A stretch of 64,000 nt of DNA from Stenopsyche tienmushanensis (taxonomy: Eukaryota > Arthropoda > Insecta > Trichoptera > Stenopsychidae), in contig WACJ01000402.1 in NCBI GenBank assembly GCA_008973525.1, positions 2,018,860 through 2,082,859 on the forward strand, read 5' to 3'. Of this stretch, positions 23,836-36,075 are shown in pieces; within the stretch, counting starts at the first letter, position 1, and every line of letters starts with the position of its first letter. Made by a program: the position numbers and the translations under genes. The notes below the pieces were generated by a model. That model saw only the letters and a list, made by a program, of their open reading frames with translations. It was not told where the DNA came from and did not search any database.

Positions 23836-25935
23836 AATATATAAATTTATAATTTTATAAAATTCTAAAATATACAGATTTTATATATTTTCGAATATAT
23901 AAATGTCGGAATGAATGTACTTTATATTTGTATCACAGCAATATTTCCTTACAAGGAAGACTTCTTATCTCTAAAGTAATTTGACTACCGTTAATGTTGT
24001 GCTAGAACCATTCCCCCTCAGCTTCAGGTAAGCCAAATTCCGTTTTTTATGTTCTAAATTACATCCAGTGCTATTCACAAGATAACATTTTCAGTTAAAG
24101 TCACAAAATATTCACTCCAAAAAATATTTATTCAGCAATAGAAACACTCTCATTCAGGTTCAGATTGATCAACCGATCTAGATTTATAATACTACCTATT
24201 GAATTACGCCTTTCTTACCAGTTATTATCGTGCGTTTGTCCTGCCATTCAAACGAGCTGCGTAAATTGCGCTGCTCAATGGCCCAATAGGATATTTTGAA
24301 TTAATTCCATATCGAAAGGTCCATTTCAATTTATCTGGTCGATGGAAAATGCAATATTTTCCCATAAAACGTAGGGCACAAATCAAACGCGATACTGTTT
24401 AATAATAATAGGTGTCGCAAATCGGGCCAGGAAACATTCATCAAATTGACGTTTCGAATTCGAATCTGGGCACGGCGCTATTTCGAATGCAAACAATAAA
24501 TGTCCCATATCGATCCCCATGAAAACGTACATTTTACGCGGAGGCCGTATTTTTTGCTTTGGGCTCCGAAGGCTTTAAAGCCACCAAAGAAGCCTTAATG
24601 AAAATTCATTCACCGAACTAACAGGGGCTAGCAGATTGTCCGGTAGGTACGCCGGTGCACGTGCGCCGATGTGTTTATTCCATCTGCGCCGTGATAACGG
24701 TCCGATATAAACACCGGTGCTCTGTGTAATCAGCGATGGGCGTTGTCGGGTTAATACATTGAACTTATAATTTATTTGACAGATGTCGCGTTAACTCAAT
24801 GCCATTATTACGTTGTCTAGACGCAAATTTACATATAAGTCAAGCGACTCGCTTGACGTTTCTCGATACGCTTATTGGGGCCATACTTTGTCACTTCGGC
24901 GGTTCCCTTTTGACTTTGACATTCTTACATAAAATTTTGGGCGCAAGTCAATTTTCAAATTCATATTCCGGCGACGGCTTAACGCACGTCAATCTTCTCT
25001 TTATTAACATTCTCAAAAATGCTAGTCGCTCAAATGATCATAACTACGAGCCTGTGTAACCTTTTTAAGTGACGGCCTGAATTGATAACACTCGAGTCGC
25101 AAAAAACGATGATTACATCAACTCTTTTCCATTTTTTTATTATTTCATATTATGAAAATCACTCAGTTTTACTCAATCTGTCTACGGTTCAAAATATTTT
25201 TAGCCGTTTCGTTTAATGGGACACGACGAGGTCCTCACAATTACTAAAGATATATTTACATATATAATACGGGAGCGAAGGAGAAAGAGAGAGGTAATAT
25301 TAAAATATATAAATACCGGTCCATTTTAAAGCACAATCAGTCGCCGACGGACGCCCAACCTGTACGCATTCGCTGACTGCACTGTCGCATCCAGCGCCCG
25401 TGTCACCGCTCCGCTGACGAAGCAGATTACTTTATTGACAGACACTCAATATCATTCATTCAAAACAATATCAAAGGATTGGGAAGAAATACTATCTAGA
25501 CAAAATTAAAGATCATATAAAAATGACATAAATTGGTAATCCGAAACATAAGTATCACAAAAATCAAATTATTCTCCAAAATTATTTTTTCTTATTTAGA
25601 AAAGTATAATAGTCTTTGAGCCATTTAAGTTTGTTTTCGTTTTGATGAGCTTCGTCGATGTGGTTTTAGATAAGATTTAGATTTTATTAGACTTGTCCGG
25701 CGCAATAAGCAAATATTATCTTCAAACGCAGGCGCACCCAATGCAATATACCAAAAATGAATGCACATGACTGCTGTGTCCGTCAAAGCGTCAATAACTC
25801 TAATACCTTTATAATTTCAAATAAATTCTGACCATCATTTTTCGAACTTTTTCCAGAAAAGTTGTTCATTTCAAGTTAATATTAAACTAGAACAGATAGA
25901 TCCATATGAATTGTGAAAACTATAAAAAAAACCAG
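23836..25935. other. Non-coding stretch with balanced-composition island
   Basis: The 24230-25060 part is less AT-rich and includes an E-box-containing motif (GGTGCACGTGCGCC, about 24654-24667) and repeats of ACCGGTG. An 86-codon frame at 24799-25059 has no motif. A CpG-containing patch lies at about 25330-25430. Candidate regulatory DNA; nothing nameable. Confidence 0.45.
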
Positions 25936-25937
25936 TA

Positions 25938-26706
25938 CACTTAAACCTTTTTTTGTGCGGTAAATGCGTTCCGCGGAAAATCACACAAAAAATCTATGAC
26001 TTACATAGAAAAAGTGAAGATGCGTTACATCGATTTTAAAAACCGCATAACTCAGAAACTGCTATGTAAAATATATCCAAAATCGCATAAAAAAAAGTTA
26101 ATAAAAAAAACGGGGAAAACAATAAGGCAATAAAAAATAACATTTAAAGGACGTCTTGCATCATTGGTAAATTTTTAAGCATTTCTGACATCTGAAATTT
26201 CAAATGCCAGACATCCACTAGAGAAATACTAATTATTTTAATTCCAAACTGTCATCGCTTTATGATAATTTTCTGCGATGGCGACAAAATGGCGACTGTT
26301 TAAAAAAAATTCAGTCAAGTTATTTTTTGACCCTATTTTGTCACAGTTTCAATCTTTTTTAAATAGTTAAAAAATAAATTTTTACATAAATCTGGTAGGA
26401 ATTTTGGAAATTCCTTTGAATGATGTATTTTTAAAGGTCGAAACATTGGAAAAATGCAAAAAAACGAAATCAATTTTTTCAAAAATCTAAACTCAGAATA
26501 AAGGTGTGGTCGTAATTCAGCGATAACAGATGCAATATGATTTACACAGACCAAAATTATAATTTTTTTCCAAATTTCGGTTAGTTTTGATAATTTATTT
26601 ACTATTTTGTCGAAAATATCTCGATATGTATAAGTAATTGCTTTAAAAAAAACCGCATAACTTTGAAATTGCACCAAAAAAAATCGCACAAAAAGAGGTT
26701 TGAGTG
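25938..26706 (-). mobile_element. Family B TIR element (B4)
   Basis: Starts CACTTAAACCTTTTTTTGTG and ends AAAGAGGTTTGAGTG, flanked by TA (25936-25937, 26707-26708). Both sub-terminal repeat blocks are present (AAAACCGCATAACT near 26037 and 26650). The 149-codon minus-strand frame at 26333-26782 runs across these AT-rich repeat blocks and out past the element end, so it is not accepted as a gene. The segment encoding the acidic tail in other copies is missing here: after the TTATGATAATTTTC block it jumps to the AAAATGGCGACTG block. Confidence 0.75.
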
Positions 26707-26708
26707 TA

Positions 26709-28925
26709 TAGGTGAATTTACAATGCTTATCAAAGAATCTACTATAATAGCACTGCCTGCAACACAATAGATACGAATCCAAATGTCAAGATGACTTAAT
26801 ATTCAATATGTTTTTGTTAATGTTGAAGCCAATTAAAAACGACATATGTTGTGAGATTCTAAACCAGTCCTGGAGTAGTTCTATGTGTTATTATTTTTTA
26901 AAATAACATCAACAACTAAAAACCAAAATAAATTACTTTAACAACAAACATCGAATACAACTTGGATTATATATAATAGTTTTGATTTTGAATATTATAA
27001 TGAAGAGGTATCCAAAATCCTGCTTGTGTGTATTTTATTATGTAATTATGTATAACATCTTCTTGGATAAAACCACTTTTCAGATGATCTTTATGGTAGC
27101 TTAACATTGATTGTTTTCTTTTCCTCGTATCAATTCCTTCCGTATCTTTGTCGGTTTTGGGCAATGAAGACCTTTTATATGGTCCCCCAATGAAATCAAC
27201 ATGTCATATTTTTTTCTCTGGGGATCATTAATTTCTATTGGGTATCTAGTAGAACAATTTACGATGAGGAAGAATTCGGTACGTCGAAATTGTGTCTGAT
27301 AAGTAAGGCGAATCTGGTGGCAGGGTCTCCTCAGTGCGCCATTCCAACATGGCAATCCAAGTCCGGCGATGCTATCTTATGACTTCTCCTCGACGCAAAC
27401 TACGACCCAGATGAGCGTTTTCCTCGCGGCAATTTTCTTTTCTCTCCAAGGGATTTCGCTCTCAAGTAAAAGCCTCAATATATTATTATTTTTCCCGTCG
27501 TGTGAAATAAATAGTTCCGGCCCGATTTTCACCCATTTTCAATCCATCAGAGGTTTCCCCAATCGGTGTGTCGAAAGCCTTTTCATTTTTCACCCCCCCC
27601 GGCATTCCATCACGTTAAATAATTTATTTAATAAATTCACTTCACCGAGAGCTATTTGTTATAATGCGTCATATATCAACAAGAACACGGGCTTGCTCCG
27701 TCTGGGCTCACGACCTGAATTTCTAAATTACTACACTGCTTTACGCACATAAGAAACACATCATTTATAAATACCATAACCTATTATTTTATTTCATGTA
27801 GAATTTTCACATTATTTATGGTATTTAATTATGCCAGTACCATAATATAGAGTGATAGATGGGCTACAGTAACTTTTACAACAAATACAATACAAATGTA
27901 CAGAGTATGATTTATAAATCACTGGAACTAATTTCATATCCATATATTAACAACTGTACATTTATGTGAAATTAAATAGACCACAAACTAAAAATAATGT
28001 TTTTTGTGAAAAAAATGTAATATTAGTGAATTTAACCACTTCTGACACCATTGTTGCGTGTGGTAAGGGCCTCGGTCTAAAAAACATTTGGGGGATCAGT
28101 TCGCTTTTAAGTCATGTTCAGGAGAATGAACGGCGGATAGAATACGTCTTCCTTCTCCGCGTTCCAGATAATTATTTTCTTAGGAACATACAATTAGATA
28201 TATCGACCAGATATATATATATATAAATTTCATTCCAGTTGGTAGGGACACACTTTTGTCCGTGTAAGCGAAATTTGAATCAACAAGCTGGCCTCACTAA
28301 TCGGACATATCATTTGTATATGTCAAAATGAAAGTCGGACGGGCGGTTGTACATATTTGCCGATGTAACTATAAATCCCCGACGATAATTATCCGCTGTC
28401 ATTTAGGCAAGCACAGGAGTCCTATTCTTATATGGAAAGTTGATTAACTCGTATCTATCAGAATCCAATAACCATGATACATGACACACTCAATGAATAC
28501 ATCCGTCGATTAGCGAGACGGTTCATATAAGCGGAATAAATTCACTGCTTATGTTCCTCTCTTCGAATCGTGTTTAAATACAACGGTAGCGGGCTGCAAG
28601 AACATTACAATATTAAGCCAAACCATATGATAAAACTTGCATTTGCATCAAACAATATCTTGAGATTGCATGCAGTTTCATCCAATATTATTTTTGTTTT
28701 GCAATATGTTACCCTAATTCATTCACCCTTTTGTAAATCCACCATGGAGTACAATTCAAATTGCATCCATCTTATCGTCAAACTTGTTTTATTTCTATTT
28801 TAAAATTGTGTTTTCCAAAAAGAAAGCAATTCTGTATTATTTAGCATTTTCTATATATATATTACTTGATGTGATTATTCATACTTAATAGTAGAAAAGG
28901 GCAGAACCTTTTTCTTATTACTACG
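26709..28925. other. Non-coding stretch
   Basis: A more balanced island lies at about 27250-27720, with a 127-codon plus frame (27369-27752) lacking any domain. Another island is at 28040-28550. An (AT)n run lies at 28208-28226. No repeat of the window is recognised. Confidence 0.5.
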
Positions 28926-29170
28926 ATAGAAAGTGTCTAAACGCTACCTTGCTTTTGTAATCGTATAGAATATGCCGCATAAGGTCCCAAAAGAGGACGG
29001 AGTGGCCGCAAAGTTTGTATGTCCAATCGGTCCGTTTTTCGAATCGCTGATATGACGAATGAGCGCCTCGCGATCGGTTGCCATACCTAAACATGTCTAC
29101 AGAACGATTAAAAGCGCTCGACTGGGTCGAAAAGCGAAAAAGGTTCATAAACTCTGCTGCAAACATTTTT
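28926..29170 (-). mobile_element. Family E hAT-like remnant (E3)
   Basis: Read on the minus strand it follows the E core: CATTCGTCATATCAGCG, then CGGACCGATTGGACATACAAA, then GCGGCCACTCCG, in the same order as 18950-19060. It also shares GCGTTTAGACACTTTCT with E4. No terminal repeats could be found, so it is an internal fragment. The 81-codon frame over it is not a recognised protein. Confidence 0.6.
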
Positions 29171-30555
29171 GTAACATACTCGCATGTTTTTTTCTGAATT
29201 AATAATACGCTCGTTATAACGCATCATAGAAATGTTTAACGAAGCTTTATGTACTCAGCTGAGTACGCCATAATCAATTGGTTGAGTATTATTTTATACA
29301 TTGAATGAAATTTCCTATCGATGATCTTTCGATAACGAGTGCCATTAGACAATCTTGCAAATTGAATTAATCCAATTTAAAGATAGTGAATAAATAGAGT
29401 CAATGAATGCCGAGACGTTGAATAACACTCACCATTTTTATCATAACTTATCGACGCCGTCTCAAGGATTGAAATATCTCGACGATTTGAAAAGGAATGT
29501 CTTTTTCTCTTATATTTGAAAGGCCAGTCGTTTATCTCATTTTTCAATATCTTCGAAAGTGCTTTCATATATGATTTGTCCTTATTCCAAGCCCTGACTC
29601 TTTCGGTTCGAGTCATCCGTATCTATATAGAACGGATTTATAAAATTAGTATTAAATGGGATGGATTGGTCGTTCAATCTATATTTATTTATGTCTAGTT
29701 CGTTTTTTAATAAATTGCTTTGACATATACCATGTCAAAAAATCATGTGTCGTAGATTCGTGTCGATATATTTTGATGCCTTGCAAGGTTCCATATTCAT
29801 GGTTTACACAGACGCTCCTCAATCTAATTCCAAGTCACGCCTTTGGCCACTTATGAACCGCTTTCTGAACAAACTTCCACCAAGATTGTTTTGTCTCGTA
29901 GATTCATGCTTGTTCAATCCTGATGTATCTCGTACGCCATTTCGACATCGGCATTTGCTCGATCCATTGTTCGGGGTCCACTCCCTATTTCGCAGTACAA
30001 ATTTCTCTGTATCGATGAATGGATTAAGGCGTCGGAGGCTCTCCTTCAAACATTTTAGGCGTTCTTTTTTATCATTTCGGAAGAGCATCATAGGCATACA
30101 TGTACGAGAGTCGTGGGGACCGAAATAGCATCACAAAATACTCGTATGAATAAATAATGAGGGATTTTATTAGCAACGAAGCCGGTGCTCCAGCGAAGGG
30201 AGCTCAGGATGTGGACCAGACAAACAGAAGCATTTCGAATTACGACTTCCAACAATGCAATTTTTACACGCATATTATAAATGCACATAAGAGCAATCAG
30301 ACGAAGAATGGCACGGGCCATAAATTAATTAAACTCGCACAAAACAATCCCGACGATGTGGAAACGCGTGCTCTTTTGGTGTGAACGCAACAACGTTGGC
30401 AATTTTATAACTGCTCATCTTACTGTTTCACTTTAAATTTATTTTATTCCTATCATTACATATGCATCCAAGTATTTATAAATGTACACATAAACATCTG
30501 AACATACAAATAATACCGATAATATGCTTGGAAACGTTTGGGTTTATATAAGATG
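29171..30555. other. Non-coding stretch
   Basis: A perfect 16-bp palindrome, GTACTCAGCTGAGTAC, lies at 29251-29266. Frames at 29745-30128 (+, 127 codons) and 29819-30097 (-) are antisense to each other; neither shows a domain. The 29740-30380 part is moderately GC-richer than background. No repeat is assigned. Confidence 0.45.
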
Positions 30556-30975
30556 TACCCATAAAAATGTTGGTTTTTTAAATTAAAGATTTGAATGCTC
30601 ATATCTTTTTTATTGTTAACATATTATTATGAGATGTAATTTCCATCGTTAGATATAACTTCTCTCCACCTATCTCCACTTCTTCGTTTGTTTTGTATTT
30701 TTTCCCATCCAAATAATGCTGTATGAATCTAAAAAGATGGAAATCCGAAGAAGCGATATCTGGAGAATAAGAAGGATGTCTAATTGTCCCGTTGTTTGTT
30801 TGTTTGATTTTCCTGCATTATTTTTGCCGTATGGGAGCGAGCATTATCATGCTGTAAAAACACCTGTCTTTTCTTCTCTTAGCTCGTGCGGCACCCATCT
30901 TCCTTGCCTCCATAGCCTCTCGATTTTTTTCAGATTTCTTTGAACACTCGACCATAAGTATCCGAGATTGGCTAA
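30556..30975 (-). pseudogene. Second mariner transposase relic, minus strand
   Basis: On the minus strand the order of motifs is SSVQRNLKKIE, then RWVPHELREE (the mariner linker), then VFLQHDNARSHTA (second catalytic Asp). After a frame break come SYSPDIASSDFHLF (third Asp) and a C-terminal HYLDGKKYKTNEEVE segment. The part holding the first catalytic Asp (VTGDE-like) is missing between HELREE and VFLQHDN, so the element is dead. It is a different lineage from the 23015 copy (SSDFHLF against APSDYYLF). A probable outer end near 30556 reads GTACCCATAAAAATGTTGG. The opposite end is unclear, perhaps the ACCAATTTTTACATTGG region at about 31043-31059. Confidence 0.75.
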
Positions 30976-31083
30976 TATTTTTTCAATAGTTGCTGTTATT
31001 TTTAATATTTTAAATCAAAATTTCCAGATCGAAATTTCTGGAACCAATTTTTACATTGGCAAATACTCAAAATGTCACCCACT

Positions 31084-31936
31084 TAGGGAATCCAATCCCG
31101 AGCCAAAATTTCGATCCTGGGATTTCAGGATCTCATTAGACAATCCCGGGAACAGTCCCGAGGGATTGGGATTTTCAATATTTTAAGAAATTACATTGAT
31201 AAATTTGATCAAAAATTACTAATAAGTCCATTTGTTCAATATAAAAAATTACTTGAAGGCCAAAGAATTTTATTTATTTAATAAAAGATAAAAATACAAT
31301 TCAAAAATAGATCAAATAAAATACTAAAAAATTCAAATATTATTTTGAAAATATGCCCAAAGTAATATTAAAGCATCGAGCGTTTCGTCATTTAGTCTGG
31401 GTCTGATTTTAGAAGCCAGGCAACTTGCTGCTGAAAATGTACGGACTAAAACTCGCAAAATTCCCGATTTCCCGACAAATTATTTTTTTCCGTCGCTGCA
31501 GGTGAATACTTATATACTATAATACTTTGATGTGATTCGTAATTATATTATGGAGGAATACAAAAAATTTGAACCCCGTATCTATTATATTTCATATCGA
31601 TATTCCCATTATTAGAATCGAGGTGTAGTAAATACATCACCGGTAGGGAAAGGTTAATATATTAATTTGAAAAACATATAAGTACTCTATATAGATTAAA
31701 CAGTTACTGCCTCTAGGCGTCGTCTAAGTTCGCCAATTAGTAATTACGCCACTGTTTCCGAGCGTCCAGATTTCGTCGGGAATGTCTCGATTTAGTAGCC
31801 TTCATCGTGTTGGTGAGATGTACGATTTCTGTTAGATAAAAATTTCAATCCCGAAATTTTCGGGATTACATTTTCTAATCCCGGGATTCTTAAGTACCTA
31901 AAATTGTCCGGGATCCCGGGATCTGGGATCCCGCAT
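31084..31936 (-). mobile_element. Family A hAT-type element (A3)
   Basis: Left end TAGGGAATCCAATCCCGAGCC at 31084. The interior is nearly collinear with A7, including AGCAGCAAGTTGCCTGGCTTC on the opposite strand and CATCACCGGTAGGGAAAGG near 31640. The right end has the inner CCGGGATCCCGGGAT but the terminal GGATTCCCTA has been replaced by GGGATCCCGCATT. A perfect target duplication is therefore not visible. This copy preserves the CATTAGACAATCCCGGG site that is the empty form of the insertion site in A2. Confidence 0.8.
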
Positions 31937-34561
31937 TTAATTTTAAATTTTAAAGCATTAAATTTTGAATATATTCTTCACTCGGTGAAAATCGATCCAT
32001 TGTAAATTGGGTTGTTAAATTTGAATTTGAAAAATTACAATTTGTTCTCGATGAGTATAGTCACCAAAAGAGCACAAAACAAGTCTTGAAAGTGCAATAG
32101 CCTAAGCGCAACTAATCCCCATAAACTTGCAAGCAATAAAACGAAAACCATTTTGGGTCCAACTTATACTTCATATATTTGGCAATTTTTGTAACAATTG
32201 GACTTCAACTGAAGTGCTCTATGACTACGATTTATTTTGGAGAATAGTATAATAAAGTTATCTTCGACACCCGTAACAAACTTTGGGCGGTCCGGTTTTT
32301 TCCAGTCTGGCAAAGTACCAGTTTCCTAATGTCTTCTGCAACACCTCAATAAAAATCTTAACATTTTTATAGTAAATTTTGTTGCATTTTCATGTATATA
32401 TTGATTTTCTTAGTTTTCTAGTAGATAATTTTAATGATTTTATGCAATATTTGTATTTATCGATTCATAAACGACATGAGAATCAACATGATGGAATATG
32501 CTAATATTAATATAATCATGCGCTGTTTTTATACTCGGCTTTTAACGGAATAGTTTGAAAGTAAACACACATCATACACATCTGAAAACTTGAGTTAAGT
32601 CACTTTTCCACTGATCGTCTCATATTTAGACAGATTTTCAACCAGTCAATTTTCACATCAAATCAGCTGCGAGAGAACCTTCACAAGCGCTAATGTGCGA
32701 GTAAAACTTTTAATTAAATTCGTTAAGTAATTTCCTTGAAGCACCGCATAGAGATTTTAATACCCGAACTCGTCTCTTGAAATATATTAATGCATCCCTT
32801 AAAAATATCCGGATTGACTTTTATGAAACGGTAGTTTTTCTTCCTTTTTTTTTTGAAGATCATTCGTTTTAGCGTTTATTCTTTTTTGTATGAATATTCA
32901 TTAGAGGAGCTCTTGCGGAGCTTGCCGATCCGGAAATTTAATGAAAATCCTGTCAATCGAAAAATCGCCATTTTTTCCCCTTGTCAAATGGAATTTTCTT
33001 TCTTTTGAGTCTTCCAAATGTACATTATTTCCTCTTAAGGACTCACATTTTCTTCGCGTATTTCATCTTCATAACGGCACTATTTTCAGACAGTCATCCC
33101 TGATCCATTAACGTTATACTTGCAGACCCTTATTTATATTATATATTTGATTAGTATATGAAATAAATATTTTTTTGCTTTTGTATCATATATTTCCTCG
33201 TTTTCCTAATCGTTATTCACCAGCAAAATCTATTTGTATTATTGCGAAAAAATAATGTCCATGATTATACGCAATCTATCCCTATCTTAATGAAATACAC
33301 CGTCAATGTTTCAAAATGTTCAACAGTAGTTAATCAAGTATTCATCTTTTCCATATGATTTTAAATATGCACTTTAAGACTAAATATATATTTTGAATGC
33401 CTAATCCTTTTTTTTGCACGGTTGATTAAAATCGCATAAAAATGGTTTTAATATGGTTTTCAATTCAATTAAATAAATAAAATATTAGTCGCATTCAGAT
33501 GACGTCTAAATTGCATATTTTGGTAAGTTTACTGACAAGTTGCAATTAGTGGAACTCCTCCTTCATCGTTGTTGCTTTAAAATAATGTGGAATCCAAGTG
33601 TTCTGAAATAACTTCTAGTATTTGTTCTTCATTAGGAACTTCGTCGGCTGTCAATTCTACAATAACTTTAAGAGATAGAACTGCAAAGACTTCAATTGCA
33701 TAAAATATGAGACAATTATTAAAATGCTATTCGTTCACAGTTGAGGATTTGTTGTAATACTTATTTAAATATTTATAAAATAATCTCATGATCAAAGCCA
33801 GTAAAATATCTGTAACCTTTCTCGATAAAAAGAAGCCTGTAGTTCGAACCAATTTCAAACAGATCAAGATGCATCTGCTCTTGTCACCCAATGACGGATT
33901 TCCGTGATTGAAAATCTTTATCTTATACAATGTTATTAAAATGTTAGACCAGAAGATTCAAGTGGATGACGTTTCGGTAACAAGAGTGCCCACGCCGCAA
34001 GAAGTACGTAGGACGAGCTTCAGAGTGCATCTCTTGCTGCAGCTGCCTTCAAAGCTGCAGGCCATGCAAGCAGGTCCTATAAAGTGCATAGTCACAGTTT
34101 ATTTGCGGCCTGGATGACCCACCTCCGCAGCCTCAAACAAACTTTAAGCCCATATTCTTATTGGGCGCAATTTAGTTCCAATCAGTCCAATTGCAATTCC
34201 AGCGAGCAATTAATTGGCTTTATTAGGCGCCCGTTGATGACGTCGGCCCGTTGGTGTTTTTATTCATTTTGCACTAGCGAAAAGGTTCAACGTGTGATTC
34301 ATTTATCATGTGCATTCCGTGTCACGTGTTGGGGTTTTAAATTTGACGCCCGTGGGCGCTGCGTCCCTGCGGATAATCGGCCTCGAATTGCATGGAATCT
34401 GAATGATTGAATTTATTTTAACGGCCAATCGCTGTTTTTGTATTGATCAACGTGTATGCTAACAGTTTATCATGTGGATGCTCGTTTATGAGGAGAGTTC
34501 AAATAGTCTGCGGAATGGTCGGCGAAATAACGAATGGAATGGTGACCGGTCATATAAAATA
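31937..34561. other. Non-coding stretch around a Tc1-like fragment
   Basis: Apart from the Tc1-like fragment at 32195-32350 nothing is assigned. A possible orphan piece of family B (TTTTTTTTGCACGGTTGATTAAAATCGCAT) lies around 33410-33440. A GC-richer block at 33950-34420 holds overlapping frames of 69 and 108 codons and a CTGCAG-rich inverted motif near 34035-34065, without recognisable coding motifs. Confidence 0.45.
32195..32350 (-). pseudogene. Tc1-like transposase fragment (T2)
   Basis: On the minus strand the peptide reads ETGTLPDWKKPDRPKFVTG, then EDNFIILFSKINRSHRAL. This is the second helix-turn-helix, the RPK linker and the start of the following segment of a Tc1-family transposase. 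A stop lies immediately before the ETGTL block in the same frame, and the catalytic domain is not present. T1 and T3 share this stretch. Confidence 0.6.
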
Positions 34562-34562
34562 G

Positions 34563-35183
34563 ACACTCGCGCGCAAAAAAAAAGTATTTTTGTGCGGTAT
34601 GTTCCATGGATTTTAAAAACCGCATAACTTTGAAACTTCTATATAAAATATATCGAAAATCGCATAAAAAAAAGTTAATAAAAAAAACAACAGGAAAACA
34701 ATAAGGCAATAGAAAAATAACATTTTTGGTAACATTTAAAAGACGTCTTGCATTATTGTTAAAATTTTAAGGATGTTTGACATCTGCCATCTCAAATTCC
34801 AGAAATCCACTTGAGTAATAATAGTTATTTTAATTACAAACTATCATCGCTGTATTATAATTTTTGTTGCGATTTTCGATGACTCAAAATCGCTCTCTTC
34901 TTCGGAAGAAATAGTATACCCAGTGTCAATGTCATCATTGTTCTGTGTAGATTTTCTCTTTCCAACAATATAATTTATAATTAGTAAAGAGGTCACTATA
35001 GTCTCTAACTCAAAAAAAATCACAAAATGACGACTGTGAAATGCAAAAAAAACGAAATTTCGGTTACTATTGATAATTCATTTCCTATTTTATCCAAAAT
35101 ATCTCGATACGTACTCTTTATGAAATAAAAAAAAATAACTTTAAAAAAACCGCATAACTTCGAAATCGCACAAAAAAAAGTTT
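34563..35183 (-). mobile_element. Family B TIR element with eroded ends (B5)
   Basis: Ends are degraded (CACTCGCGCGCAAAA on the left, AAAAAAAAGTTTGGG on the right). The sub-terminal blocks are clear: AAAACCGCATAACTTTGAAAC near 34615 and ACCGCATAACTTCGAAATCGCAC near 35150. The acidic frame tail lies at about 34870-35010 on the minus strand. The right end abuts a family P sequence and, 120 bp on, the Helitron. Confidence 0.7.
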
Positions 35184-35277
35184 GGGCAACATATGCATAT
35201 CATTATGCATATGTTGCATCATGCGGCCGCCCATGGTCAAACCCATGATGATGCAGTTACTGGCCACGAAAGTGTTA
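35184..35277. repeat. Family P hairpin sequence (P2)
   Basis: Contains a perfect 14-bp inverted repeat GCAACATATGCATA / TATGCATATGTTGC (35186-35199 and 35204-35217, 4-nt loop). It also shares GCATCATGCGG...C and AAAGTGTTAATGT with P1. Its right side ends at a TTAA (about 35274-35277). The left TTAA is missing, where the family B element begins. Possibly a truncated piggyBac-like miniature element. Confidence 0.4.
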
Positions 35278-36042
35278 ATGTTTAAAATTGTTATTAATCT
35301 AATATATAAAAATAAGTTGCGTTTCCCGTCTAATGCTCGGGCGAAATGGGTTGATATGCGCGTTCATCGGATTGAGACAAAACTTGGTCCACTTATTGCC
35401 AAGGGATCAGGGGGTGACATAGGCATAGTACAATTAACTTACAGTAGATTTTTAATTCAAAACTTAATGTGTGAAAGTTGTTGATTCTGACGTGTTTGAG
35501 ATTACGCGTTGCTAAGGCTATAGGTATATAGTACCTACAAGTTGCAGTAGGAGGCGTCGTGTCGTCGTCACATACAACACATACGTCAAACGTCAATGTC
35601 ATTTGCAGGTTATCCATCGGCGTGAGTCAATTATATCCAAATTATTTATCGCAAGCACTTTTAAAATGCTTCATTTCATTCATCGCTTATTCACGTACGT
35701 AACAACCGAAAAAGTACGTTTGAGTGCTATCCGATAAAAAATCAGACGACCAACGTGCAACGAGAATCGAAAGTACATGTTGATTTGAATATTGCTGCAT
35801 TTCAATATGATATTCATTACGATTACAGATTGCATCCCAGTGTAAAATGGATAAAGGTTAAATCCTGTTAACGAGGGGCAAATTTATTGGTAAATTGAAA
35901 ACGCCTTCATTTCGACACAATGAAAACAAACAAACCTAACCTAACCAGATTTGAATTTAAATTTAATTTAAAAAATAAAAAACAAGAATCAAATGAATAA
36001 TTATTTTATTTAATAACAATATGTTGACGATTGATTTGATTT

Positions 36043-36075
36043 GATCAGAGCTTGATTTTCAATCAAGCTCTGATC
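36043..36075. repeat. Perfect 15-bp hairpin inside the Helitron
   Basis: GATCAGAGCTTGATT (36043-36057) and AATCAAGCTCTGATC (36061-36075) are exact inverted copies separated by only TTC. The hairpin sits just upstream of the readable helicase sequence. It may be a fold-back duplication formed at a deletion breakpoint; no known regulatory role is assigned. Confidence 0.8.

Noticed and set aside
26333..26782. 149-codon minus-strand frame
   Set aside because: Runs through the AT-rich repeat blocks of a family B element and past its end, so it cannot be the element's gene.
29745..30128. 127-codon plus frame with a 92-codon antisense frame
   Set aside because: Mutually antisense and motif-free; no evidence either is translated.
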